Below, piece after piece: positions 1 through 8,310 of a DNA stretch of 64,000 nt. The translations under genes were made by a program, and so were the position numbers. The stretch is taken from contig NZ_JAFIWA010000002.1 of NCBI RefSeq assembly GCF_018588945.1, positions 248,001 to 312,000 of the forward strand, written 5' to 3'. The notes below the pieces were generated by a model, which searched no databases, was not told the origin of the DNA, and saw only the letters and a list, made by a program, of their open reading frames with translations. The first letter of the stretch is position 1. Each line of letters starts with the position of its first letter. This DNA comes from Microbacterium flavescens (lineage in GTDB: Bacteria; Actinomycetota; Actinomycetes; Actinomycetales; Microbacteriaceae).

Positions 1-176
1 TCACCGCGCTTGGATACACGGTCAGCCCTCCGCCGTCGCTGCAGGAGTTTCTTGACACGTTCAACACGCAGGACGCATGGTCACCCTTTGCGGAAGCGCT
101 CGCGACGGCGACCGAAGAGGAGTCCATCGAGGCCAACGCCGCGTGTCCGCAGCAACCGGATGATTGGTGGGGATGA
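1..176 (+). CDS. C-terminal fragment of an unidentified protein
   Basis: An open frame enters from the left edge and stops at TGA 174-176, giving the last 58 codons or so of a gene. The visible tail is acidic and ends in a Pro/Asp/Trp-rich stretch (CPQQPDDWWG). No family is recognisable from this piece. It lies 140 bp upstream of the exporter operon on the same strand and could be its first gene. That it is coding is inferred from the uninterrupted frame running off the edge and its plausible composition. Confidence 0.45.
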   Translation, partial: TALGYTVSPPPSLQEFLDTFNTQDAWSPFAEALATATEEESIEANAACPQQPDDWWG

Positions 177-316
177 GCGCCCACGCGCGAGGTGACGGGT
201 CGAGAAGACCTGGCACAGATTGCGATGACGTGGGTGAACGAGGTCGCATACGCTCGATCCATGGCGTCGAGGCACCCAGTTCACCACCGCGCGCAGCGAC
301 GTAGGGGGAGGCGCCC

Positions 317-1429
317 TTGAGTGACGCCACCGATCAAGCGCCCAAGACCACGACGGCGCAGCGCCGCCGGTGGTGGCCGATGGTCATCGCGATTGTCCTC
401 GCTGCAGTTGTCGTGGGAGCCGCCGGTTGGGCCGCGGCCACGGTGCTGCGGCCCGCCGACGACCCGCTCGACGCCACCGCCTTCACGTACGTCACGGTCG
501 AGCCGGGATCGGTCGGGTCGAGCATCAACCTGAACACCGTGGCGGAGTGGACTCCGACGCCGGTGGGGTCGAACCAGGCAGCGGGAGTGGTCACCGGGGC
601 TGCGGTGCAGCCCGGCGATCAGGTGTCGCAGGGCTCGGTGCTGTATACGGTGAACTTGCATCCCGTGGTCGTGGCGCAGGGCGAGGTGCCGGCGTTCCGT
701 GCGATAGGCCTCGATGCGCAGGGCGCTGATGTCGCCCAGCTTCAGGGGATGCTCCAGTCCTTGGGTCTATACAACGGCGCCGTGGACGGCAAGGCGGGAT
801 CGGGAACCGTGCAGGCGATCAAGGCCTGGCAGAAGTCGCTGGGTGTGCCGCAGACCGGCACCGCCGAGCTCGGCGACGTGATCTTCGTGCCGTCGCTGCC
901 CACCCGGGTCTCGCTCGACTCGAAGGTGATCGCGCGAGGGAAGAGCGTGTCGGGAGGCGAGGAGGTCCTTCTGGGGCTCCCCTCCGCACCCACGTTCGTC
1001 TTGCCCGTCACTGAAGCTCAAGCCGGGATGATCCCGACAGGCACGCAGGTGCAGGTCACGTCTCCCGACGGGTCGATATGGGATGCCGTGTCGACCGATC
1101 AGGTGGCCGACGCCGAGACGCAGACGATCACTGTGGGGCTGGCGGGTCCCGACGGCGGTGTCATCTGCGGCGACTCGTGCGGGCTCGTTCCGGTGACGGG
1201 CGAGGCGATGCTGTCGTCCGTCATCGTTACGGTACCCACCGCCGGCGGGCTCGTCGTCCCGTCGGCGGCGCTGGTGACGGATGCCGGGGGCGAGGTCGCG
1301 GTGGTCGACGAGGCCGGCGCGCGCTTGCCAGTGACTGTGGTGACTTCGGCCAGGGGAATGTCGGTCGTTGAGGGCGTCGAGGGGGGTACCCGTGTGCGCG
1401 TCCCCGCGGTCGAGGGAGGCGGCGGGTGA
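317..1429 (+). CDS. Membrane-anchored efflux adaptor with peptidoglycan-binding domain
   Basis: 370 aa. A cytoplasmic N-terminus rich in Arg is followed by one membrane segment at about residues 20-43, then an extracytoplasmic region. Residues about 131-178 form a PG_binding_1-type repeat (LQGMLQSLGLYNGAVDG, then a helix with AIKAWQ). The flanking parts resemble the lipoyl/barrel-sandwich region of HlyD/MacA-like membrane-fusion proteins. The TTG start at 317 is chosen because GGGGGAGG (303-310) sits 6 nt upstream. The stop overlaps the GTG start of the ABC ATPase, so the three genes to 3263 form one operon. In Gram-positives such adaptors pair with MacB-like ABC exporters; the substrate is unknown. 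Confidence 0.8.
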   Translation: MSDATDQAPKTTTAQRRRWWPMVIAIVLAAVVVGAAGWAAATVLRPADDPLDATAFTYVTVEPGSVGSSINLNTVAEWTPTPVGSNQAAGVVTGAAVQPGDQVSQGSVLYTVNLHPVVVAQGEVPAFRAIGLDAQGADVAQLQGMLQSLGLYNGAVDGKAGSGTVQAIKAWQKSLGVPQTGTAELGDVIFVPSLPTRVSLDSKVIARGKSVSGGEEVLLGLPSAPTFVLPVTEAQAGMIPTGTQVQVTSPDGSIWDAVSTDQVADAETQTITVGLAGPDGGVICGDSCGLVPVTGEAMLSSVIVTVPTAGGLVVPSAALVTDAGGEVAVVDEAGARLPVTVVTSARGMSVVEGVEGGTRVRVPAVEGGGG

Positions 1430-2166
1430 GCGCACACGCGGACCCTGATGCGTCGGGGCGTTTCGTCTCGCTTCGCTCGCTCAACGACCGGGGAGAGGCG
1501 TTCGACGAGCGGGATGGTGATCCTGGCACGCCGCGGCTGGAAGCGCGTGACATCGTCTTCGAGTACACCGCCGGCACCCGGGTGCTCGACGGTTGGTCGG
1601 CGGAGTTCCCGGCGGGATCGATGAGCGCGCTGACCGGGCCATCGGGGCGAGGCAAGTCGACATTGCTGTACCTGCTCGGCCTAATGCTGCATCCCGCCTC
1701 AGGCGCGATCCTGGTCGATGGCGAATCCGTGGCCGGGATGCGCGACGCGCAGCGGGCTCGGTTGCGAGCGAGCCGTTTCGGGTTCGTGTTCCAGGACGCC
1801 GCGCTCGACCAGACCCGCACGGTGATCGACAATGTGACTGAGACCGCGCTGTACCGTGGCGAGGCCAAGCGGGACATCCGAGACAGGGCCCTCGAGCTAC
1901 TCGACCGGTTCGGCGTCGACGTGCCGCCCGACCGCAAACCCGGCCAGGTGTCCGGCGGACAGGCTCAGCGCATCGCACTCTGCCGAGCGTTGCTGAATGC
2001 TCCCGCCGTACTGCTCGCAGACGAACCCACGGGAAACCTCGACCCCGCGACATCCGTTCTCGTCGTCGAAGCGATGCGCGACCATGCCCGCACCGGCGCT
2101 GCCGTGATCGTCGTCACCCACTCGCCCGAGGTCGCCGCTGCGTGCGACGCGGAGATCCGACTGTGA
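1426..2166 (+). CDS. ABC transporter ATP-binding protein (MacB/LolD type)
   Basis: 246 aa. It has Walker A GPSGRGKST, a Q-loop in FVFQDAA, signature VSGGQ, Walker B LLADEPTG and the H-loop VVTHS, all intact. The family normally starts close to the beta strand before Walker A; here there is an N-terminal extension of about 35 residues. Within it, residues about 11-22 (GRFVSLRSLNDR) are encoded by a dispersed 31-bp repeat (1459-1489) also present, inverted, in dnaX. The GTG start overlaps the adaptor stop, and the stop overlaps the permease GTG start. It should energise the FtsX-like permease. A later start that drops the repeat is possible but no better start codon plus ribosome site is evident. 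Confidence 0.85.
   Translation: MSAHADPDASGRFVSLRSLNDRGEAFDERDGDPGTPRLEARDIVFEYTAGTRVLDGWSAEFPAGSMSALTGPSGRGKSTLLYLLGLMLHPASGAILVDGESVAGMRDAQRARLRASRFGFVFQDAALDQTRTVIDNVTETALYRGEAKRDIRDRALELLDRFGVDVPPDRKPGQVSGGQAQRIALCRALLNAPAVLLADEPTGNLDPATSVLVVEAMRDHARTGAAVIVVTHSPEVAAACDAEIRL
1459..1491 (+). repeat. Dispersed 31-33 bp element inside the ABC ATPase gene
   Basis: The block beginning CGTTTCGTCTCGC and ending CTCAACGACCGG is the reverse complement, with one mismatch, of the element at 23512-23542 in dnaX. It is read in frame as RFVSLRSLNDR in a non-conserved N-terminal extension. No other copy was seen in the window outside dnaX. Confidence 0.85.
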
Positions 2167-3263
2167 CGCGCCCCGGTGAGCTGATCCGCGAGGCGATCGC
2201 GACCGCCAGGTCGCAGCCGGTGGCATCGGCACTCACCGTCTTCATGGTCGCAGGGATGATCCTCGCGGTCATGCTCACTACTGGGCGTACCGTCGGCGCC
2301 GAACAGGAGGTGCTCGGCTCAATCGACTCGGCCGGCACTCGGTCGATCACGATCCGGGCCGAGGAGGCCGCGGGAGTCACGAGCGACGTCCTCGAGCGGA
2401 TCGCGCACATCGACGGCATCGAGTGGGCGGGCGCGTTCTCCACCGCGATCGACGCGACCAACACCCTCGTCTCCGACGGCACCCGCGTACCTGTGCGCTT
2501 CGCCTATGGGAACGACTTGGAGCGGCTCGGCGTCCCCGCGGACTCGCCGCTGCCTGGCCAGCTCGCCTATGCCGCCCCAGGCGCCCTCGACCAGCTCGGA
2601 CTCGTCGACGATGTCGGCGCCCTCACCCTCACGACCGGCGCCGACTTCGCGGTGGCCGGCACGTTGGCCAGTCCGGAGTTCCTCGCGGCGCTGCAGCCTT
2701 TGACGCTCATTCCCCGTCCAGACGCGACGGGTGAGGAGGCGGTGGGCGTGCTAGTGGTGATTGCCGATCGTCCCGACCTCGTGGCCCCCGTCAGCGATGC
2801 GGTGCTCTCGGTGCTCGCTCCCGCCGACCCGAGCAAGATCACGGTCGAGACGAGCGAAGCCCTCGCGCAGCTCCGGGCCCTCATCCAGGGTCAGCTGGGG
2901 AGCTTCTCGCGCGGGCTGGTCCTCGGACTACTCGCGCTCACAGGAGCCCTCGTGGCCGTCCTCCTCTACGGCCTCGTGATGATGCGTCGCAAGGATTACG
3001 GCCGCCGCCGCGCGCTCGGCGCCACCCGCGGCCTGATCGTCGCCCTCCTCATGACTCAGACCGCTGTGCTCGCCGCGGCGGGCATCGCCGTCGGCACGGT
3101 GGCAAGCGCAGTGATCCTCTTCGCCTCGGGCGACCCGCTCCCTGGAGTCGCCTTCACCACCTCCCTCGCCGTCCTCGCCCTCTGCACGGCGATCGTGGCG
3201 GCGCTCCTCCCGGCGATCGTCGCCAGCCGACGCGAACCTATCCGGGAATTGCGCGTCCCGTAG
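2163..3263 (+). CDS. FtsX-like ABC transporter permease
   Basis: 366 aa from GTG 2163, which overlaps the TGA of the ATPase (GTGA). The layout is the MacB/FtsX type: one membrane segment near residues 21-40, a large extracytoplasmic domain of about 200 residues, then three C-terminal membrane segments (from about 255) with a cytoplasmic loop carrying the RRALGATRG coupling motif, ending in RREPIRELRVP. The GTG at 2142 would give seven more residues but lies deep inside the ATPase gene. It forms the channel/mechanotransmission part of the exporter with the two preceding genes. Confidence 0.85.
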   Translation: MTRPGELIREAIATARSQPVASALTVFMVAGMILAVMLTTGRTVGAEQEVLGSIDSAGTRSITIRAEEAAGVTSDVLERIAHIDGIEWAGAFSTAIDATNTLVSDGTRVPVRFAYGNDLERLGVPADSPLPGQLAYAAPGALDQLGLVDDVGALTLTTGADFAVAGTLASPEFLAALQPLTLIPRPDATGEEAVGVLVVIADRPDLVAPVSDAVLSVLAPADPSKITVETSEALAQLRALIQGQLGSFSRGLVLGLLALTGALVAVLLYGLVMMRRKDYGRRRALGATRGLIVALLMTQTAVLAAAGIAVGTVASAVILFASGDPLPGVAFTTSLAVLALCTAIVAALLPAIVASRREPIRELRVP

Positions 3264-3783
3264 AAGCGCCATGGGCCCTCCGGTGAGCGGATTCGCGATC
3301 AGATTCGTCGCCGCATTCGCATTGGCGATCGCGGTCGGGGAACTAATGCCGAGAACGCTGTTACCGCCGCCTCGGGAATATGGCGCTCGCGACGGCCAGC
3401 ATCGCGGCGTTGCGGCCGGCTCTCTTCGCAGGGCGCCAGTAACTCGTTGGCGAACTGCGAGTCCCGTGGAGACACCTTGTGATGAACCCAGGGCACTCGA
3501 TTTACGCGCGATCTGCGTCAACGAACTTGTCGATCCATGTCCGGATTCCCATCGGAATCTCTTCGATCGCGCTCACCGCATCGGCTGCGCCTGTACGGAG
3601 TCCGAGTGCACCCCATCGACAGTCAACTGTGTGGCGTGAGCAGCGCCCTATTGTTGCGCGAACGGCGAGTTCCTTACATTTCACTATTGGCAAGTTCGCG
3701 CCATTGTTGGGGCTATCGCAGCATGCAAGTATGAGCGCGCAACGACGCAGTCGACAGCTGCGCGAAGACGGAAAGGTCGATAC
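3264..3783. other. 520-bp non-coding interval, left part of accessory region
   Basis: No gene could be supported. Several short frames are open on both strands but none has a convincing ribosome site or recognisable domain. The right half (about 3480-3780) is visibly less GC-rich than the flanks, marking the transition into the accessory region. The promoter of the protease gene should lie near 3700-3780, but no clear -10/-35 pair was identified. Confidence 0.6.
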
Positions 3784-4965
3784 ATGAAGCAATGGCGCTT
3801 GCGGGTCGGGGTCGGACTTATCACAGTAGGTGCGCTGGCTCTGGTCAATCCCGCCGCGTCGCTGGCCGCCCAGAATCCAGATGACGTACCCGCGCCGGAG
3901 CTCAATTCCGTGTACCCGATCACCCCCGAGCAGATGCAGGACTATCAATCCTTCGCTGCGAGCGAGGGAATCTCTGTTGACGAGGTCATCCAGCGTTTCA
4001 GCGGGCAGCACGAGTTCTTGGCTGCGGTTGACCAGGTACGGTCAGCCCCCGGGGATGTGGTGGTACGGGCTGCGTGGGGCAACGGGTCGGGAAGCATTCA
4101 CGTGAAACCCGGTGGTGCAAACGCCGCGCAAGCTGCTGCAGTTACCGCGGGCGCGGACATGGACGTGCTGGTTGCAGATCTCCGCGGCGAGGTAGCGCAG
4201 GCCGCTGTGGTGGACCAGTACGCGGGTACGCTTCAGGCCGCCGGCCAGTCGGGGTTTCAGGTGAGCTACGACGTCTTTACGAACACAGTAAATGTCACGA
4301 CGTTCAGCGAGCCCGATGCGGCGGCTGCCGAATCCGTCCTCGCGGCGGAGGCGAGTGCACTCCTCGATGCCGAGGTTGGCACCGTGAACGTCGTGGTGGC
4401 AGCCGCTGACGAATCACAAACCCCCGCGCCCGATGCGCGTGGTGGGATGGGCTACGCCGGTTGCACAGGCGCTTTCATCGTGCGCCAGTCGACCAACTAC
4501 TTCATCTCCACTGCGAGGCATTGCTTGACAACTCCGTCCACGTACGACGGTGCGTCGGTGAGCACGAGCATGAGCGCGATCGCGTCCGGCCATGACCTTC
4601 GAAGGACTCGACTGTCGGGCAGCCACCCAGCGACCTTTCGTTGGAGCTGGGGCAGCTACCGAACCGTCAAGTCATACGGCAACCCGACGATAGGAATCCT
4701 TGCGTGCAAGTTCGGTGTGACGACTGGGAACGGGTGCGCCACAGTAGTGGGCGTTGATTGGTGTGCTGTGTACGAGAACTTTCCGAGATTCTGCGGTCTG
4801 GCTGCGATGTCCGGGATCCTCACCAAGCCTGGCGACTCGGGCGGTCCGTGGTTCACGGGTTCGAAGGCGCTTGGCATCCACTCAGGACGCAGTGGGGCAA
4901 GTTCCGTTTTCACGAAGATTGGGCTCCTTCCCGGCCTTCTCGGCGTAACGGTGGTCACTGGTTGA
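3784..4965 (+). CDS. Secreted S1-family serine protease with pro-region
   Basis: 393 aa preproprotein. Residues 1-29 are a signal peptide (KQWRLR, hydrophobic core, ASLAAQ). About 180 residues of pro-region precede a chymotrypsin-like domain starting near GCTGAFIV (226). The histidine motif STARHC gives His246 and the serine motif TKPGDSGGPWF gives Ser352; Asp271 in SGHDLRR is the likely third member. Cys pairs 227/247 and others fit streptogrisin/alpha-lytic-type proteases. ATG 3784 follows a GAAAGG site (3770-3775). The long pro-region is usual for this family, where it acts as folding chaperone and inhibitor. It is followed within 3 bp by a lipoprotein gene. Confidence 0.85.
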   Translation: MKQWRLRVGVGLITVGALALVNPAASLAAQNPDDVPAPELNSVYPITPEQMQDYQSFAASEGISVDEVIQRFSGQHEFLAAVDQVRSAPGDVVVRAAWGNGSGSIHVKPGGANAAQAAAVTAGADMDVLVADLRGEVAQAAVVDQYAGTLQAAGQSGFQVSYDVFTNTVNVTTFSEPDAAAAESVLAAEASALLDAEVGTVNVVVAAADESQTPAPDARGGMGYAGCTGAFIVRQSTNYFISTARHCLTTPSTYDGASVSTSMSAIASGHDLRRTRLSGSHPATFRWSWGSYRTVKSYGNPTIGILACKFGVTTGNGCATVVGVDWCAVYENFPRFCGLAAMSGILTKPGDSGGPWFTGSKALGIHSGRSGASSVFTKIGLLPGLLGVTVVTG

Positions 4966-4967
4966 AC

Positions 4968-5393
4968 ATGAAGCCGCAACGCCTCGTTTTTACCGCGGTC
5001 GTCGCAGCGTTCGGTCTGCTCCTAGTGGCGTGCCAACAACCACAAGGCGGCGGATCCCTCTCTGTCGAGCATTCGGGGGGCATCACCTTCCTACGCTCCG
5101 ATGGCCACAGTGACGCCCCTGACATCTATTACCAGGGCACCGTGACAATTGGTCCAGGCGACTGCCTCTACGTCGAATTCCCGGGTGAGGCGCAGGAACT
5201 CGTGATCCTCGACGACGACACTGAAGTCACAGCCGACGGTCTCATCACGCCGGAAGGCTTCGAAGTGGCCTACGGCGAGCAAGTCAACGTTGTCCGCACG
5301 AACGCGGGCCACTACGACATGGAGATCGAGGGCGTCGAGGGTTGCGACGACAGCGGCCGGTCGGGTATCGCCTTCGTCGGAGATCCTCGGTAG
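4968..5393 (+). CDS. Small secreted lipoprotein, function unknown
   Basis: 141 aa. Residues 1-22 form a lipoprotein signal with lipobox LLVAC (Cys22), so the mature protein should be lipid-anchored on the outside of the membrane. The rest is acidic, predicted all-beta by eye, with two further cysteines (in GPGDCLYVEF and VEGCDD). ATG 4968 follows the protease stop by 2 nt, so the two are probably cotranscribed and translationally coupled; no separate ribosome site is obvious. It could be an accessory factor or immunity/inhibitor partner of the protease, but nothing in the sequence proves this. Confidence 0.7.
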   Translation: MKPQRLVFTAVVAAFGLLLVACQQPQGGGSLSVEHSGGITFLRSDGHSDAPDIYYQGTVTIGPGDCLYVEFPGEAQELVILDDDTEVTADGLITPEGFEVAYGEQVNVVRTNAGHYDMEIEGVEGCDDSGRSGIAFVGDPR

Positions 5394-5563
5394 AGCACAT
5401 TTCCCGCCCGTCGTGGTTCCCGCGTCTGTCGCTGGGGCGGGGTGACGTGATGCAGCGCCGCATTCGCGGACGCGAGTCGTTGATGCGACTCCGTAAGGAA
5501 CCGCAGGCTCGAAGCGACTACCGAGTGACGGCGCGTGGCCGTCATCACCCGAAGGAGTCCGCG

Positions 5564-5716
5564 ATGCGTGTCTCGCCTTACTACTCAATCAACCCCACCG
5601 ACCCCGATGTTCACCACGTCCACGATGATTGCCCGAGCGGCCAGCAGATCCCGGACCTCAACAAGCGGTCGGGGACGAACAACTGGCCGCTGTGCAAGCA
5701 CTGTCGAGACATGTGA
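5564..5716 (+). CDS. 50-aa protein with a Cys/His metal-binding pattern
   Basis: The ATG at 5564 has a strong GAAGGAG site 7-8 nt upstream (5550-5556). The protein has His17, His18, His20, Cys23, then Cys44 and Cys47 in CKHC, and a conserved-looking core NKRSGTNNWPLC. Small proteins with this H-x(2)-C ... RSGT ... PLC-x2-C layout recur in bacterial accessory DNA (recalled, not searched); a single structural zinc site is a reasonable inference. Function is unknown. It stands alone between the lipoprotein and the sigma factor gene, on the same strand. Confidence 0.7.
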   Translation: MRVSPYYSINPTDPDVHHVHDDCPSGQQIPDLNKRSGTNNWPLCKHCRDM

Positions 5717-5906
5717 CAGAACGACTCGCGTGGGCCGGCAGGGTGTTCTATTGCCGGCCCAGCGGGTCGCTGCCGGAGTTCAAGGGGCGGTGCTTCCTCT
5801 GTTGTGGCCGCCGGAGCCACTTCCTTACGACCTGTGGATAAGCGGTGGGCGGGTCGAGACACGCGGTTACTGTTGGACTGACCTTCGCTGCAAGTCCGGA
5901 GCAACT

Positions 5907-6437
5907 GTGAACAGGAAGACACCTTTCGAGGAGCACCTGTTCCGAGACGCTGTGTTTCGTGAAATGTTCGCATCTAACTTTTCACGGGTCGTCCGGTACG
6001 TGGAGGGACAGACCTCCAATCGTGCCGTTGCCGAGGACATCGCGGCTGAGGTGTTTCGTGTGGCTTGGCAGAAGCTCGACCCGGAGGAGCCCTTCGGGCT
6101 CCCGTGGCTCATCCGGACCGCGATTCACAAGACCCGGGACTATCAGCGGCGGGAGTACCGCGGTGCAAGGGTGATGGCCACCCTGTCGTTGCTGACAGCG
6201 GTGTCTGGCACCGGGGTCAGCAACCTCGACCGCCTGGCCCTACACGAGGCGATGTCGAAGCTGAGCGAAAATGACCTTCAGATTGTTCGACTCACATACT
6301 GGGACGGCTTGACTGCAGGAGAAGTAGCCCTAGTCCTGAGGATGAAGGAAGGCGCCATCTGGACGCGATTGCACCGAGCGCGGGCGCAACTTCGGGCAGC
6401 TCTCTTGGAGCCGGTGAAGGCAGGCAGCCATGAATGA
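5907..6437 (+). CDS. ECF-type RNA polymerase sigma factor
   Basis: 176 aa. Region 2 is visible at about residues 15-85 (VVRYVEGQTSNRAVAEDIAAEVFRVAW, then LIRTAIHKTRD) and region 4 at about 115-165 (LSENDLQIVRLTYWDGLTAGEVA, then WTRLHRARAQLRAAL). GTG 5907 is chosen because CGGAG precedes it at suitable distance and the protein then begins just before region 2. The stop overlaps the ATG of the next gene by 8 nt, the standard sigma/anti-sigma arrangement. It probably directs transcription of its own operon, including the secreted protein at 7419, and perhaps the protease upstream. Confidence 0.88.
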   Translation: MNRKTPFEEHLFRDAVFREMFASNFSRVVRYVEGQTSNRAVAEDIAAEVFRVAWQKLDPEEPFGLPWLIRTAIHKTRDYQRREYRGARVMATLSLLTAVSGTGVSNLDRLALHEAMSKLSENDLQIVRLTYWDGLTAGEVALVLRMKEGAIWTRLHRARAQLRAALLEPVKAGSHE

Positions 6438-7422
6438 CGACGAACTCGAGCGCCTCCTTCGAGAGAGCAATCCAGCGAGCACCCCATCGGAGGTGGGACT
6501 CAGCGCAAACCATCGCGCAATCCTCGAACGCATCGTCGCTGAGCCCGTCGGGCGAAGGCGCTCGCCTGCCCGACTCACGCTCATGGTCACGGCACCGCTA
6601 GCAGCGGTGCTGGCCATATTCGTTGTCGTCATTTCGGTCTTCCAGCCTTTCGCCCCAGCGCCCGCCGCCGCCTTTGGGCCCCCGCCACTCGAATACCAGC
6701 CGACAGGTCGCAGCGCGGAGGAGGCGATTCGCTTGGCCCAGGGACGCCTTGAACAGCAGCAGAGTGTGACCGAACCTCTGCGGCAGGCCGTAACCACTGC
6801 ATGGAACCTGACGATCGCCGAGGATGGGCAAGCCGAGCCCACCGTCGTTATTTCGCCTTCGGTGACCGAGCTCGAATGGGCAGCGGACCTGTCTGGCTCG
6901 TTGAAGGTCGTTGCCGGCGAGCCATACTTCGCGGACGGCAACGACGTCGCCGTCGCCACCGACGAGGCTAACGAGGCTGGAACGGTCCTCGACGAGCGCA
7001 CGTTCGCACCCGGTGAGTTCCCCGCGCAGATTCCGGACGCCGCCAGCCTCGAGCCGGCCGCTCTCGATGCTCTGCTCGCCGCGTTCGCGCCCGACCGGTC
7101 ACTCGCGGGCGATGCGTTCCTCGCAATGCATGCGGTTTTGAACGAGTGGACGCTGACGAACGCCCAGCACTCTGCGCTGCTCCATGGTCTGTCCGACTAC
7201 GAGAACATTACGGTCCTCGGAACCACCACAGACCGTGCGGGCAGGGATGTGGTCGGGTTGAAGGCGGCGACGAGCAGACCTGGGCAAGATGCGGTGCTCC
7301 TCGTCTCAGCCTCGTCCGGACGCATCGTTGGACTCGAGAGCAGCGTCACCTCGAACGACAACTCTCTCGAGGTGCCGGAAGGCACAGTTATCTCGTACAC
7401 CCTTTGGAAGGACCAAGAATGA
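6430..7422 (+). CDS. Single-pass membrane protein, probable anti-sigma/sensor (CU044_5270-like)
   Basis: 330 aa. A cytoplasmic N-terminal segment (about 1-50) is followed by one membrane helix at about 51-72 (TLMVTAPLAAVLAIFVVVISV) and a roughly 255-residue extracytoplasmic domain. This resembles the actinobacterial CU044_5270 family that follows ECF sigma genes. No zinc HxxxCxxC anti-sigma motif is present in the N-terminus, so the interaction with the sigma factor is inferred from position and topology only. It overlaps the sigma gene by 8 nt and its TGA overlaps the ATG of the next gene. Confidence 0.7.
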   Translation: MNDDELERLLRESNPASTPSEVGLSANHRAILERIVAEPVGRRRSPARLTLMVTAPLAAVLAIFVVVISVFQPFAPAPAAAFGPPPLEYQPTGRSAEEAIRLAQGRLEQQQSVTEPLRQAVTTAWNLTIAEDGQAEPTVVISPSVTELEWAADLSGSLKVVAGEPYFADGNDVAVATDEANEAGTVLDERTFAPGEFPAQIPDAASLEPAALDALLAAFAPDRSLAGDAFLAMHAVLNEWTLTNAQHSALLHGLSDYENITVLGTTTDRAGRDVVGLKAATSRPGQDAVLLVSASSGRIVGLESSVTSNDNSLEVPEGTVISYTLWKDQE

Positions 7423-7880
7423 AACGCACCCTCGTCACCGTTGCCCTCGTGACGGCGCTCGTCGTAGGCGCGCCGACATCGGTTGTTGCAGCAGAGGAGT
7501 CCGGGCAAGACGTGCATCCGTCCGTCGCGTTTGCTCTCGACGCCGAGCCTGGCGGGGTCGCGACTGGTTACGGCTCGGCGGAGTGGCCGGAGCTCGGAAT
7601 GACGCTCGAGGTGTCTCTCGTTCGTGCCGTTGGCACATGCGCGACGGGCAGCATCTGCGCGTACTCCGAAGGCGGCATGGCCGGGACGAAACTCACCTGG
7701 ACCACATGCGGTTCGAAGTCGACGAGCGCTCTGAGCACAGTTGGCTCGATCGCCAACGCGCGCTCGAGCGGAACGCTCAGTGCGCGCGAGGGTACGACCG
7801 TGCGCGCGAGCGCTGCCGCCAACACCTACGCCAACGTTCCGTTGGCCTATCGCACAGCCATTACCAACGTGTACTGCTAG
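7419..7880 (+). CDS. Secreted cysteine-containing protein, peptidase-inhibitor I36-like
   Basis: 153 aa. Residues 1-25 are a signal peptide ending in VVAAEE. The mature protein has Cys74, Cys80, Cys97 and a C-terminal Cys153. The stretch GSICAYSEGGMAGTKLTWTTCG matches the C-x-Y/S-x(5-7)-G ... W..CG pattern of the peptidase inhibitor I36 / Streptomyces metalloproteinase inhibitor family. ATGA overlap with the membrane protein gene makes it the last gene of the sigma operon. An inhibitor role is only suggestive: many I36-domain proteins are uncharacterised, and the serine protease upstream is not the classical target class. Confidence 0.65.
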   Translation: MKRTLVTVALVTALVVGAPTSVVAAEESGQDVHPSVAFALDAEPGGVATGYGSAEWPELGMTLEVSLVRAVGTCATGSICAYSEGGMAGTKLTWTTCGSKSTSALSTVGSIANARSSGTLSAREGTTVRASAAANTYANVPLAYRTAITNVYC

Positions 7881-8108
7881 GCGGACTCGTCGTCGGCGTC
7901 CACCGGCTTGGATGCGGGTAATCTCCTCGTCGATGAGATGCCGTGTAAACAGGACCCGTTAGAACGTTGAGCCACGGAGTGTCTGTCGGGGCGGTGTCTT
8001 GGGTGCATGTCCGTGGGTGATAACGCTCGATGAGCGCCTCGCCGACGACGATCACCGGCACGGTTGAGTACGTCCGCAGACGTGTTCGAAAACAGTCGCG
8101 CAATGCCG

Positions 8109-8297
8109 CTAACGTGGTGAGGCTTCGACGGCGAAGATCCGCAGCAGCGCCGCGCGGGGGATCATGCGCCGTGGGCCAAGCTGAACGCTGGGGATTGTCC
8201 CGCGGTCGACGCCCGCCTTGATGGTGCGGTAGTCGACGCCGACGAGGATCGCGGCATCCTTGAATGTGAGTGCGAGGGAAGTATCTGACCGGTTCAT
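8109..8297 (-). CDS. Excisionase-like HTH DNA-binding protein
   Basis: 62 aa, single helix-turn-helix of the MerR/Xis (HTH_17) type: FKDAAILVGVDYRTIKAGVDRGTIPSVQLGPRRMIPRAALL. Such proteins act as recombination directionality factors or small regulators. ATG 8297 starts directly at the domain; an in-frame start at 8387 would add 30 residues of low-complexity sequence across the promoter region and is less likely. The ribosome site (AGGAA touching the ATG) is poor. It diverges from the HTH gene at 8426 and shares a 128-bp control region carrying two direct repeats. Confidence 0.65.
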   Translation of the reverse strand: MNRSDTSLALTFKDAAILVGVDYRTIKAGVDRGTIPSVQLGPRRMIPRAALLRIFAVEASPR

Positions 8298-8310
8298 TTC
8301 CTGTCCAATC

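Noticed and set aside
192-320. 42-codon open frame from GTG 192 overlapping the adaptor start (TTGA).
   Set aside because: No ribosome site and an Arg-rich end typical of shadow frames; coupling with the adaptor cannot be supported.
3271-3639. 122-codon open frame in the 520-bp interval.
   Set aside because: No ribosome site, no recognisable domain, composition of a random high-GC frame.
5535-5906. N-terminal extension of the sigma factor to 5535.
   Set aside because: The extension overlaps the 50-aa gene in another frame and shows no similarity to sigma region 1.2; GTG 5907 gives a normal ECF length.
7861-8103. Reverse-strand frame with VPVIVVGEALIE, resembling the start of PfkB-family sugar kinases.
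   Set aside because: Only about ten residues resemble the family, the rest does not; too short to call even a relic.
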